NCBI GenBank assembly: GCA_016764775.1
Contig: JAESRE010000023.1
Span: forward strand, 1-37,596
Reading direction: 5' to 3'
Length of the DNA: 37,596 bases
Origin: Alphaproteobacteria bacterium
GTDB taxonomy: Bacteria > Pseudomonadota > Alphaproteobacteria > Micavibrionales > Micavibrionaceae
The notes under the pieces are model-generated. The model ran no database searches and was not told the origin of the DNA. It was given only the letters and a program-made list of their open reading frames with translations. Every line of letters starts with the position of its first letter. Within the stretch, counting starts at the first letter, position 1. Both the position numbers and the translations under genes were made by a program. Shown here piece by piece: positions 7,138 to 15,262 of the stretch.

Positions 7138-9262
7138 CGCACAATTAAAGAAAATTTTGCAAGACATCGACGTTCCGGAGCACGATATCAATGAACAGAA
7201 ACGTGCTGTAAACGTTGCTGTGTCTGAATTTAAGGCGCACCAGCAAGAAAAAGAAAAAAAATCCCAAGGATCTTCATTCCTTTCTCGTCTTATGGGTAGA
7301 AACTCACAAAACGGGAGAGAAACAATGGAACAGAAAAGTAACAAAAAACTTTTACAAGGTACGGCCATGCTGGTCGTTGCCGGTGCGCTTTTTGCAGTGC
7401 CGTTTATGTACGAGAATATGTATGAAACGGTTGGTGAAGGCACTACAAACTCGACAGCTGGTGGCGCTGGTGGAAACAACTTCTCCAGTATCGCTACAAA
7501 TATTTCAACCTCTGGCGCATCAAACCCATTTGGAAATTTATTTAAAGATGATCAGAAAACGACTGAGGTCGCGAAGCTTAATCAAGTTGAACTTGGTTTA
7601 ACTGACGGTAGTCAGACAAGACAAGATCAACAGCCTGCATCTAAGCCTGCTCCTGAAATGGAAATGGCGGAAGCGGATATGGCCGCTGTATCACCTGCGC
7701 CGGAAACATCAATGGTTGAAGGTTTGGTTGCCAACAGAGCCATGAAGGCGAAGGAGAGAAAGGCCGAGGGTTTTGCACGTCACTTGATTGCCCCTGTGCC
7801 GCCGCAAGATGATGTTCATCAAGGATATTACAAGGACGAAGGGCGCGATAAGTTCGAAGAGTTTAACGTCAATCCTTTCAAGCAGGTCTCTGCCGAACCC
7901 GTCTCTACATTCTCGGTTGATGTCGATACAAGCTCTTACAGCTTTATGCGCCGACAACTGAACAACGGCCAGATGCCGTCAAAGAGCGCGGTGCGTGTTG
8001 AAGAGTTGATCAACTATTTCGATTATAACTATGCGCTGCCTGAGGACGCATCACAGCCATTCAAGCCGACTGTGACCCTTATGGATAGCCCATGGGCGGA
8101 AGGTAAGCAGTTGATGCAGATCGGTATCAAGGGCTTTGAAATCGACGGACCACAACCGAAAAGCAACCTTGTCTTCTTGCTGGATATTTCGGGGTCGATG
8201 AATTCACCTGACAAGCTGCCGCTTTTGAAAAATTCTCTGAAGCTGTTGCTGAGTAAGCTGAATGATGACGACACTGTATCTATCGTTACATATGCCGGTC
8301 ATACAGGTGTGGCGTTGGAGCCGACCCCTGTGTCCGAGAAGTCGACAATCATCAACGCGATGGACAATCTGCGCGCCGGTGGTGGTACGGCCGGAGCAGC
8401 GGGTATTGAGCTGGCCTATAAGATGGCGGAAGAAAACTTCGATGATGAAGCTGTGAACCGCGTCATTCTGGCGACTGATGGTGACTTCAATGTCGGTATC
8501 AGCGATCCGAAGAAGCTGGAAGAATATGTCGAGAAGAAACGTAATACAGGCATCTTTCTCTCTGTTCTCGGCTTCGGTCAGGGTAACTACAACGACCATA
8601 TCATGCAGTCTCTGGCGCAGAACGGTAACGGCGTCGCCGCCTATATCGATAATCTGAACGAGGCCCGCAAGGTGCTGGTGGAAGAGGCGACTTCAAGCCT
8701 GTTCCCGATCGCCAAGGATGTGAAAATCCAAGTCGAGTTCAACCCGAATGCTGTGGCCGAGTACCGTTTGATCGGTTACGAAACACGTCATTTGAACCGT
8801 GAAGACTTTAACAATGATAAAGTCGATGCTGGTGATATCGGTGCGGGTCACACAGTGACAGCCATTTACGAGATCGTGCCGACAGGTAGCTCCGCGGTGA
8901 GTGTTGATCCTCTGCGCTATGGTGACGCTGAAGAGAAAACTGAAACGGCGACAGCGGATACGGATTTCAGTAACGAGATTGCCTTCCTGAAGATGCGTTA
9001 CAAGCTGCCGAAGGAAGATACGTCTACGCTGATCACGACGCCGATCACGACCGCGCTTGAAGGGACAGCGGGCCAAGAGCAAAAATTCGCGACAGCGGTC
9101 GCAGGCTTTGCCCAGCTCCTGCAAGGCGGCCATCACTTAAGCGGTGACTTCGATTACGACGATGTGATTGCGCTGGCTCAGGAAGGTAAAGGCGAAGATA
9201 CATTCGGTTACCGTGCGGAGTTCATCAATCTGGTGAAGTTGACGAAAGCCACCAATCAGTAA
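7130..9262 (+). CDS. Membrane-anchored von Willebrand factor A (YfbK-like) protein, possible anti-sigma partner
   Basis: A 710-residue protein. Residues 1-70 are charged and probably cytoplasmic, about 76-94 form one membrane span, and about 100-230 are low-complexity linker. A YfbK-like N-terminal domain follows (FSVDVDTSSYSFMRRQL), then a von Willebrand factor A domain with the metal-site motif DISGS (Asp352, Ser354, Ser356). The C-terminal extension after about residue 530 ends near FINLVKLTK, as in the YfbK family. I chose the ATG at 7130, which has AAGGA 8 bp upstream, over an upstream TTG at 7112. The 8-bp overlap with the sigma factor implies co-translation. Met66 (7325) has its own strong ribosome binding site and could give a form lacking the cytoplasmic tail. 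The anti-sigma role is inferred only from position and topology. Confidence 0.85.
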   Translation: MDDAQLKKILQDIDVPEHDINEQKRAVNVAVSEFKAHQQEKEKKSQGSSFLSRLMGRNSQNGRETMEQKSNKKLLQGTAMLVVAGALFAVPFMYENMYETVGEGTTNSTAGGAGGNNFSSIATNISTSGASNPFGNLFKDDQKTTEVAKLNQVELGLTDGSQTRQDQQPASKPAPEMEMAEADMAAVSPAPETSMVEGLVANRAMKAKERKAEGFARHLIAPVPPQDDVHQGYYKDEGRDKFEEFNVNPFKQVSAEPVSTFSVDVDTSSYSFMRRQLNNGQMPSKSAVRVEELINYFDYNYALPEDASQPFKPTVTLMDSPWAEGKQLMQIGIKGFEIDGPQPKSNLVFLLDISGSMNSPDKLPLLKNSLKLLLSKLNDDDTVSIVTYAGHTGVALEPTPVSEKSTIINAMDNLRAGGGTAGAAGIELAYKMAEENFDDEAVNRVILATDGDFNVGISDPKKLEEYVEKKRNTGIFLSVLGFGQGNYNDHIMQSLAQNGNGVAAYIDNLNEARKVLVEEATSSLFPIAKDVKIQVEFNPNAVAEYRLIGYETRHLNREDFNNDKVDAGDIGAGHTVTAIYEIVPTGSSAVSVDPLRYGDAEEKTETATADTDFSNEIAFLKMRYKLPKEDTSTLITTPITTALEGTAGQEQKFATAVAGFAQLLQGGHHLSGDFDYDDVIALAQEGKGEDTFGYRAEFINLVKLTKATNQ

Positions 9263-9286
9263 GCTTTAGATATATCGAATAACAAG

Positions 9287-9313
9287 CGGCCCGCGCGAAT
9301 AGCGGGCCGTTTT
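9287..9313 (+). terminator. Rho-independent terminator after the VWA gene
   Basis: CGGCCCGC (9287-9294) pairs perfectly with GCGGGCCG (9302-9309) around a 7-nt loop, followed by TTTT. It lies 24 bp after the VWA stop codon and just beyond the stop of the convergent rimK. It closes the sigma-VWA operon. The strong stem could also help to end leftward transcription, but the minus-strand side lacks a long U run. Confidence 0.88.
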
Positions 9314-9315
9314 CT

Positions 9316-10230
9316 TTATGAGGCGGCTTTCTTGGCCTTTTTGGCTTTTTTCTTCGCGACCTGTTTTTCAATATGCTCGATCATCAGGCCGGCGATGTCT
9401 TTCTTGGTCGCGCCTTCGACACCCTCAAGACCGGGGGAGGCGTTGACCTCCAGAACGCGTGGTCCTTCGTGGGAGCGGATGATATCTACGCCGCAGACTT
9501 TGAGACCGCAGACTTTCGCGGCGGCGACTGAGATTTTACGCTCTTCGGGTGTGATTTTGACCTTGTGACCTGTTCCGCCCAAATGGATGTTGGCGCGGAA
9601 CTCGCCTTTGGCGGCGCGGCGTTCCATGGCGGCAACCACTTTTTCGCCGACAACAAAACAACGCAAATCCGTGCCTGCGGATTCCTCGATGAATTCCTGA
9701 ACCAGCACGTTGCCTTTCAGGCTCTTGAACGCATTGATCACGGATTCAGCTGCCTTGGCTGTTTCGGCCAGTACGACGCCTTTGCCTTGCGTGCCTTCCA
9801 GCAATTTGATTACGACGGGCGCACCGCCGACGGTCTTGATCATGTCTTTCGTGTCGAGCGGTGAGTTGGCAAACGCCGTACGCGGGATATTGATGTCATG
9901 GCTGCACAGCATCTGCATAGTTCTCAGCTTATCCTGTGCGCGGCCAATCGCGATGGGGCCGTTGAGCAGGTAGGATTTCTGCATTTCGAACTGACGTAAA
10001 ACCGCATTGCCGTAAAATGACAGGCCGGGACGGATGCGCGGAATAACCGCATCGAATTTTTTCAGGATTTCGCCGCCACGGTAATGGATTTCGGGTTTGC
10101 GCGCGGTGATGTCCATGTAGCAATCACGGATCGAGATAAAGTGCATTTCATGGCCGCGCTCTTCTCCTGCTTCCATCAAACGTTTGTTGGAATACAAATC
10201 GGGATTGGTGGCCAGAACGGCTATTCTCAT
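9316..10230 (-). CDS. rimK: RimK: ribosomal protein S6 glutamate ligase
   Basis: A 304-residue ATP-grasp ligase that adds glutamate residues to the C-terminus of ribosomal protein S6, using ATP. The N-terminus [10 protein letters not shown] and the segments [14 protein letters not shown] and [12 protein letters not shown] match RimK. The metal/ATP site appears as [16 protein letters not shown] near residue 265. The length is that of E. coli RimK (about 300). A lysine/alanine-rich tail ([12 protein letters not shown]) may contact RNA. Its ATG overlaps the rimB stop by 4 bp. In pseudomonads rimK acts with the protease rimB in controlling ribosome composition, and the same pairing here supports the assignment. 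An alternative substrate among RimK-like ligases cannot be ruled out. Confidence 0.94.
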   Translation of the reverse strand: MRIAVLATNPDLYSNKRLMEAGEERGHEMHFISIRDCYMDITARKPEIHYRGGEILKKFDAVIPRIRPGLSFYGNAVLRQFEMQKSYLLNGPIAIGRAQDKLRTMQMLCSHDINIPRTAFANSPLDTKDMIKTVGGAPVVIKLLEGTQGKGVVLAETAKAAESVINAFKSLKGNVLVQEFIEESAGTDLRCFVVGEKVVAAMERRAAKGEFRANIHLGGTGHKVKITPEERKISVAAAKVCGLKVCGVDIIRSHEGPRVLEVNASPGLEGVEGATKKDIAGLMIEHIEKQVAKKKAKKAKKAAS

Positions 10231-10712
10231 GTCGTTTCTCCTTCGGATGCGGCTGTGTAGCGTTCTATAGGGTCCTTTACCTTGCCAAGCAAGAAGGATT
10301 TTACGGGATCGACTGTAAATTTTGCTTTTGCGATCGCATCACGGCCCAAAAGCATGCGGAATGTCATTTTATGGCGTGATGTTAATGTAACTTCTGCCTC
10401 AATGGTTTTGTTCCCTAATTTCATCGGTGTTTTAATGACATAGCGCTTTTCGCGCTCACCGTTAGAGCTTGTCACGCTGCGAAAGTCGGAAAGCGGGGCC
10501 TCGCATTGGACTTCGAGTGTTTTATTTTTTTGCAGCGGGTGGATTTTAAACCGCACATATTTCTGCCCGTCCTTGGTGACGGGTTTAATGTCATAGGCAT
10601 GGATGGAGGATGTTTTGGCGCCTGTATCCACCTTGGCTTTAATGGCTGGCAGTCCCAAGTCGGGAAAAGCGCACCATTCCTCCCATCCGATCATCGTTTT
10701 GGCTTTGCGCAT
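10227..10712 (-). CDS. rimB: RimB-like retropepsin-type protease
   Basis: A 161-residue protein of the family often labelled ATP-dependent zinc protease, with an aspartic-protease-like fold. The signature VDTGAKTSS places the presumed catalytic Asp at residue 29. GWEEW near the N-terminus and LLGRDAI near residue 119 are also family features. In Pseudomonas the homologous RimB acts with RimK on ribosomal protein S6, apparently working against the added glutamate tails. Here rimB lies between a metallopeptidase gene (2-bp gap) and rimK (4-bp overlap), so all three are likely made from one transcript. The cytoplasmic location is inferred from the lack of a signal peptide. Met7 is an alternative start. 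Confidence 0.88.
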   Translation of the reverse strand: MRKAKTMIGWEEWCAFPDLGLPAIKAKVDTGAKTSSIHAYDIKPVTKDGQKYVRFKIHPLQKNKTLEVQCEAPLSDFRSVTSSNGEREKRYVIKTPMKLGNKTIEAEVTLTSRHKMTFRMLLGRDAIAKAKFTVDPVKSFLLGKVKDPIERYTAASEGETT

Positions 10713-10714
10713 TT

Positions 10715-11755
10715 TTAAATCTTGTCCTTAACGAGGATGTTATGCAGGAAATTATAATAATTTTCGATCGCTTGGGAAGTCGTAGTCTCGTTACTGGTGT
10801 GATACATCAGCGTCGGTATTTGTATTGTTGCGCCGTTCCACAGGCCTTCCGAGCCTTCGACAAGGCGGCCAAGCTCGGTTGAGCCGAGGTCGTCGATTTC
10901 TTTGCCTTGGGATAAAAGCAACTCGTCTTTCACAATATAAGGCAGCTTCATTTTTTCGCAGCGGGCTTTGAGCTTATCGACAAGGTTGTCGTTGAACTCT
11001 TCGCTTTTGTCCTGATTGCGCAGGATGATCGGGCCCTCCTCTATAACGTCATGTTCAGAGAACGGGCTGGTGTCGATGACCAAAAGTTCGTCGGTTTCAA
11101 TGCGCATACCGTTCAGGTAGTTCGCGATGTGAAGCCAACTTTTGCCGATTTCTTCCTCACAGGTCAGCAGAGCCGTCCCTTCGTACCCGTTTTTATACAG
11201 CGCGTAGAGTATGGCGATGGAGATGACGTTATCAATTTGTCCGGCCAGATGGTCGTTTTCGAAGCTCGCCTGCCGTGAGTAGGCGAGCGGGGTGTTTGGT
11301 TCCAGCAGCGGAATGCCCTCTACGAAAAAGAGCGCATCATCATTGCGAAGCTTGGGGTAGCAGGCACGGATGATGCCTTCACCGATATGCTCGCCCGTGT
11401 CTGGGTGATAGGCGTAGACTTCTTCGCCTTCAAACCGTTCGGCAATGCTTTCGACCTGTTTGCGCGATGATTTGTTATTTTCGCCGTATTTGATTTCCTT
11501 GATGAACTGCGCGGCATAGACATATTCGTCATCGCCCAGACAGATCAAACCGTGGCGGTCGATATGGGCGCAAACGATATGTTCACCGACGTCTCGTCCT
11601 TGAATTTCCATCACGCCGTCATAACGATATGTGTTGAGGTCCAGAGCCTCGAACTCCTTCTCGAGATAATCCATGAAGAATTTCTCGTGCCCGACAACGG
11701 AGGGGATGGCTAAATATTCAGCGGTTTTTTTGACAATTAAATCCAGCACACGCAC
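10715..11755 (-). CDS. M42/M20-like metallo-aminopeptidase, first gene of the rim operon
   Basis: A 346-residue peptidase when started at the GTG at 11755. All expected dinuclear-metal residues of the M42 type are visible: His64 and Asp66 (CAHIDRHG), bridging Asp175 (GQIDN), the glutamate pair near residues 200-202 (CEEEIG), Asp228 (LVIDTSP) and His319 (LMYHTS). The frame stays open upstream to a TTG at 11836. A TATAAT-type promoter lies inside that extension, so I prefer the shorter form, although its ribosome binding site (GAAAG) is weak. M42 enzymes remove N-terminal residues, often Glu or Asp. Placement with rimB and rimK suggests a role in glutamate-tail turnover or peptide recycling. 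That role is inference, and no specificity can be read from the sequence. Confidence 0.82.
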   Translation of the reverse strand: MRVLDLIVKKTAEYLAIPSVVGHEKFFMDYLEKEFEALDLNTYRYDGVMEIQGRDVGEHIVCAHIDRHGLICLGDDEYVYAAQFIKEIKYGENNKSSRKQVESIAERFEGEEVYAYHPDTGEHIGEGIIRACYPKLRNDDALFFVEGIPLLEPNTPLAYSRQASFENDHLAGQIDNVISIAILYALYKNGYEGTALLTCEEEIGKSWLHIANYLNGMRIETDELLVIDTSPFSEHDVIEEGPIILRNQDKSEEFNDNLVDKLKARCEKMKLPYIVKDELLLSQGKEIDDLGSTELGRLVEGSEGLWNGATIQIPTLMYHTSNETTTSQAIENYYNFLHNILVKDKI

Positions 11756-11782
11756 GGGCTTTCGGATGGGGCAAAGAACATC

Positions 11783-11812
11783 ATTATAACAATGAGTATG
11801 AAACCCAGACAA
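11783..11812 (-). promoter_or_regulatory. Promoter of the M42-rimB-rimK operon
   Basis: On the minus strand a perfect -10 box TATAAT (plus-strand 11783-11788) lies 18 bp downstream of TTGTCT (plus-strand 11807-11812), which matches the -35 consensus at four of six bases. Transcription would begin near 11776, about 20 nt before the GTG at 11755. This excludes the longest TTG-initiated reading of the peptidase if the promoter is real. Confidence 0.6.
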
Positions 11813-11859
11813 TAGGTTGCAATGGCTTTCATACAAGAAAAAGTGAATATACGCCGCGT

Positions 11860-13110
11860 TTAGATCGGCGTGTAGGATGCTTCCATGCCATTCGGTTCGC
11901 GTGACGGCACTCCCGGAAGTGGGCGTGCGGGTTTTGAGTATCTGGCGTTACCCAATGCGTGGCGAACCTGCATCATGGCCAGCGCGTTGTCGACATCAAA
12001 CGGCGGCAAACGGTAGTAGTCGCTGGTCAGGATATTGCGGCCGCTTTCTTCGCCCAGATAGTTCCCGTTATGGCGTTCGCCCAGCTCTCCGCTTGTGAGG
12101 TCCTGCATCGTCATTGGTGTGCCGCCGTAGTTTTGCGGCAAGACTGCATCACGGCCCAGTTCGGCGTTATATCCGTTGCGTGCCAACTGGCCGAGGAAGG
12201 CTTTCGGATATGATGTGTCCAGTGACACGAAAACTTTATCCTTGGTGAAGAATTCATCGAATACTGCGCGACGGTTATAGGCTGTGATTTCACCGTTGTT
12301 GTTTTCATCCATGGTTGCTCTCAGCGCGTCTTCCATATCCCGTGCCAAACCGACGGCGGTTGTATCGGGGTAGGGGAACTGGCGCAGAAAGTCATGCAAG
12401 CGATCGTCGCCTGCAACTTCTTTCAAGCGCATTGATGCTTCGGCAATATACAAGATGTGGTCGATATAGGACGCCCGCAGCTTCAAGTGGTTGTCATCCA
12501 AAGAATAGAGCGGGTTAAAGCCCATGGACTGCAGGCCCACTTCATTGAGTGTTACCGGTGCGGGGGCGCGCTCCCCGTTGGTCATTTCGGTACGCAGCGC
12601 TGTCAGCATCGCGAACATCGCACCGCCATCACCGGCGGGAATGCGTTGACGCTGTAGCCCCGTAACGGACCGCGAGGGGTCAAGTTGAAGAAACATTCCG
12701 TCATCACCGAATTTGACCATCTTTGATGGTGCGCCGAGAGTGTCGGAACGGCATACATGCACGTGGTTCTGATCCATGTATTCAAGTATATCTGCGAAGT
12801 ATGGATCTTTACGCAGTGGTTCAATTAGGGCTGTCGACCATTGCGAACCTGTTAGTTCAGGTTCTGCGCCTTCTGCGTCTACAACGGGTGACAGCAGCTT
12901 TTCAGATACGCTTTGTGCATCCGATGCTGTGCAGAAACTCTTGATGAGCTCCGCTTCAGCGTGTCCTGGCACCATCATTCCTTGATGGGGCATATTATCT
13001 GAATTTGATAAACCGTGTTCCGCAGCGCTTGGCTGAGCGCTTGCTATTGCTGCTAAAAATTGAGAAGCAATTGCCGCTACGCCCGTAACCATTACGGATG
13101 CGCGTGACAT
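11860..13110 (-). CDS. Secreted protein of unknown function
   Basis: A 416-residue protein I do not recognise. Residues 1-25 are a clear signal peptide with a cleavage site near AIASA-QPS, so it is periplasmic or secreted. The mature part is acidic, and the two cysteines at about residues 60 and 120 could pair. DENNNGEIT and the residues after it (Asp268 to Asn279) resemble a calcium-binding EF-hand loop, though position 12 is Asn rather than Glu. No catalytic motif such as HExxH is visible. A GGGAG ribosome binding site sits 8 bp before the ATG. The gene stands alone, between the rim operon and the sulfur regulator, with 104 bp downstream and 152 bp of AT-rich DNA upstream. The long Q/D-rich stretches near the C-terminus look unstructured. 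Confidence 0.78.
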   Translation of the reverse strand: MSRASVMVTGVAAIASQFLAAIASAQPSAAEHGLSNSDNMPHQGMMVPGHAEAELIKSFCTASDAQSVSEKLLSPVVDAEGAEPELTGSQWSTALIEPLRKDPYFADILEYMDQNHVHVCRSDTLGAPSKMVKFGDDGMFLQLDPSRSVTGLQRQRIPAGDGGAMFAMLTALRTEMTNGERAPAPVTLNEVGLQSMGFNPLYSLDDNHLKLRASYIDHILYIAEASMRLKEVAGDDRLHDFLRQFPYPDTTAVGLARDMEDALRATMDENNNGEITAYNRRAVFDEFFTKDKVFVSLDTSYPKAFLGQLARNGYNAELGRDAVLPQNYGGTPMTMQDLTSGELGERHNGNYLGEESGRNILTSDYYRLPPFDVDNALAMMQVRHALGNARYSKPARPLPGVPSREPNGMEASYTPI

Positions 13111-13262
13111 TTGAGTAACTCCCTGTAACTCGCTTAATTAGTAAAGAATAATAAAGAAAAATATATGAAAAGCAATAATAATTTAAAAGTGGGTATTTAT
13201 TGAGTAATTAAAATGCGCTGTATCAATGATTTATGTGAATAACTTAATGCGCGTCTATTCGC

Positions 13263-13703
13263 TTAAATGGCGAAATCCAGCACCGCTTCGCCCATTTTCG
13301 GCACGCCCGAGTCGTCGAGCTTTTCGCACAGGCTGGCGATGGAGATTTTGGACATAGCCTGAAGCCAGTCATGCAGACCGGGTTTGAGCGCATCCATCAT
13401 AACGGGGGCGAATTCGGTAAATGCCTTATCGCACGGGTTTTTATCATCCAGAAAACAGGAAACGACATCGGCCACGCTGACATTTTCAGGGGCGGGCATG
13501 TAATAGCCGCCGCCTTGTCCGCGAATGCTGTCCAATATGCCTTTACTGCCCAGACATTGAAGCGTAGGTTCCAATGCGCGCTTCTTTAAACCGTAATGTT
13601 CGGCAATCGCCGTGCCCGCAATGGGGGTGTCTTTACCGCCGTGAAAGGCGATGAAAAGTGCGGCTCCGAGCGCGATATAGGCTTTGTTAGGCAGTGCTTG
13701 CAT
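13263..13703 (-). CDS. Rrf2 family transcriptional regulator, probable controller of the cys operon
   Basis: A 146-residue winged helix-turn-helix protein of the Rrf2 family (relatives include IscR, NsrR and CymR). The recognition region is AEHYGLKKRALEPTLQCLGSKG, here broken at residues about 34-55. The wing follows as IRGQGGGYYM. Cysteines occur in VVSCFLDDKNPC, roughly where IscR and NsrR bind an iron-sulfur cluster, but only two are close together there. Cluster binding is therefore uncertain. The gene is divergent from cysG across about 100 bp containing two palindromes. CymR, also of this family, controls cysteine synthesis in Bacillus. Control of the cys operon here, perhaps in response to iron-sulfur status or a sulfur metabolite, is inference from position. 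Confidence 0.88.
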   Translation of the reverse strand: MQALPNKAYIALGAALFIAFHGGKDTPIAGTAIAEHYGLKKRALEPTLQCLGSKGILDSIRGQGGGYYMPAPENVSVADVVSCFLDDKNPCDKAFTEFAPVMMDALKPGLHDWLQAMSKISIASLCEKLDDSGVPKMGEAVLDFAI

Positions 13704-13722
13704 TCGTTCATTTTATCTTAAA

Positions 13723-13768
13723 GTAATTAAATTACAATTTAAAAATGTATTTACAAATTTATTTTGTA
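13723..13768. promoter_or_regulatory. Palindromes in the Rrf2-cysG divergent region
   Basis: A perfect 13-bp palindrome GTAATTAAATTAC lies at 13723-13735. A second inverted repeat, TACAAA-n5-TTTGTA, lies at 13752-13768. Both sit in AT-rich DNA between the Rrf2 gene (start at 13703) and cysG (start at 13805). They are candidate operators for the Rrf2 protein or promoters shared by the two directions. The two sequences differ from each other, so they may bind different proteins. Confidence 0.5.
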
Positions 13769-13804
13769 GATTATATTGTTTTTAATCGTTAAGAGTAGAG
13801 TGAA

Positions 13805-15262
13805 ATGACGTATCTGCCTTTGTTTTTAAAAGCCGATGATGACCACCCCGTTCTTGTTGTCGGAGGAGGTGAAATTGCCTGTGCCAAGACCGAAGCTTTG
13901 GCATCTGTCGGCGTACGTGTCGATGTTGTGGCGAAGGAATTGGGCGAAGCCATTATCGACATGTGTGACGATCATGGTTTTTCCTATGAGCAGGGCGAAT
14001 ACGAATTGAGAAGAATTGAGGGGCGCCGGATTGTGATCGCGGCGACCGATGATGATGCGTTAAATGAACGAATAGCACATGATTGTCGTGCCCATGGAAT
14101 CCTCGTCAACGTCGTCGATAACCCCCCTTTATGTGACTTCATTTTTCCGGCGCTTGTTCGTCGCGGTCCGCTGCAAGTTGCGGTCTCGACTTCGGGTATT
14201 GCACCGACGCTCGCGCGCATGATTAAGCAGACTCTGGAGACGATTGTTCCGGCTGAGTTCGAACGGCTGATCGATTTCATGGAGGCTCAAAAAAGTAAAT
14301 TAAGAAAAGGTCTTAGCCAAATTCAGCCAAGACGGTTATTCAGTGAAGATGTCATTCGCGGACCCATTGCCGAGGAGGTTTTGGAAGGAAACGTACAGCG
14401 GGCTGAGGAACTGTTTGATGAAGCCTTGGCGCGCTATCCCGACCGTCATTCACCGGCCCTTTATCTGGTCGGAACGGGACCCGGGAATGCCGATCTGGTG
14501 ACCTTGAAAGCGATCCGTTTATTGGGGCAGGCCGATGTCATTTTGTATGACCGTTTAGCCGCCCCCGAATTGATTACACAATATGGCCGCAAGGATGCGG
14601 AAAAGATTTTCGTCGGCAAGACACGTTGCCATCATCATAAGAAGCAAGAAGAGATCGACGAGATTATCGAGCGTCATTTACGTGACGGTCATATTGTTGT
14701 GCGTCTGAAAGGGGGAGACCCCGGAATTTACGGACATGCGGCGGAAGAAATCGCAATTGCGAAGAAGGTGGGTGTACCTTATCAAATCGTACCGGGGATC
14801 AGTGCGGCGCATGGTTGCGCAGCCTATGCCGGTTTGCCGTTGACCGAGCGGGATAAGGCTCTGAGTGTGCGTTTCCTGACGCTTTATAAGGACCAGTTGC
14901 ATGATGAGACCTTCTGGGAAGGTATGCAATATGCGACCAATGAGACTTTGGTGTTCTATATGAGCAGCCATAATTACGGTACATTATGCGAGAAGCTGAT
15001 CGAAAACGGTTTTGATGCCGATACGCGTTTCCTTGTTATTGAGCAGGGGACCACCCCTTATCAAAAAGAATTTCCGGGCACGCTTGCACGTTTTGAGGAG
15101 GATTACGCCGATAAAAAGTTTGCCTCCCCGTGCTTGATGATCGTGGGTGAAGTCACCCGTTATTACGAAGAATTCAAGTGGAAGCAGCCCCCGATCGAAG
15201 ACGGTAATTTCTTTGAAGATTTGCCGCCCCTTCCTGAAAAAGACGAGAAGGAGGCCGCGTAA
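13805..15262 (+). CDS. cysG: CysG: bifunctional siroheme synthase
   Basis: A 485-residue fusion that makes siroheme, the prosthetic group of sulfite reductase, from uroporphyrinogen III. Residues about 1-150 are the NAD-dependent precorrin-2 dehydrogenase/ferrochelatase part, with the dinucleotide motif VLVVGGGEIACAK and the NVVDN segment. A linker runs to about residue 218. The C-terminal half is the SAM-dependent uroporphyrinogen methyltransferase: LVGTGPGNADLVT, LKGGDPGIYG, VPGISAAHG and a LPLTERD segment. E. coli CysG is about 457 residues, and the extra length is mainly the acidic C-terminus. Its stop shares one base with the cysH start. It is first in a six-gene operon, which fits siroheme supply for CysI. 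Only a weak ribosome binding site is seen. Confidence 0.95.
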   Translation: MTYLPLFLKADDDHPVLVVGGGEIACAKTEALASVGVRVDVVAKELGEAIIDMCDDHGFSYEQGEYELRRIEGRRIVIAATDDDALNERIAHDCRAHGILVNVVDNPPLCDFIFPALVRRGPLQVAVSTSGIAPTLARMIKQTLETIVPAEFERLIDFMEAQKSKLRKGLSQIQPRRLFSEDVIRGPIAEEVLEGNVQRAEELFDEALARYPDRHSPALYLVGTGPGNADLVTLKAIRLLGQADVILYDRLAAPELITQYGRKDAEKIFVGKTRCHHHKKQEEIDEIIERHLRDGHIVVRLKGGDPGIYGHAAEEIAIAKKVGVPYQIVPGISAAHGCAAYAGLPLTERDKALSVRFLTLYKDQLHDETFWEGMQYATNETLVFYMSSHNYGTLCEKLIENGFDADTRFLVIEQGTTPYQKEFPGTLARFEEDYADKKFASPCLMIVGEVTRYYEEFKWKQPPIEDGNFFEDLPPLPEKDEKEAA

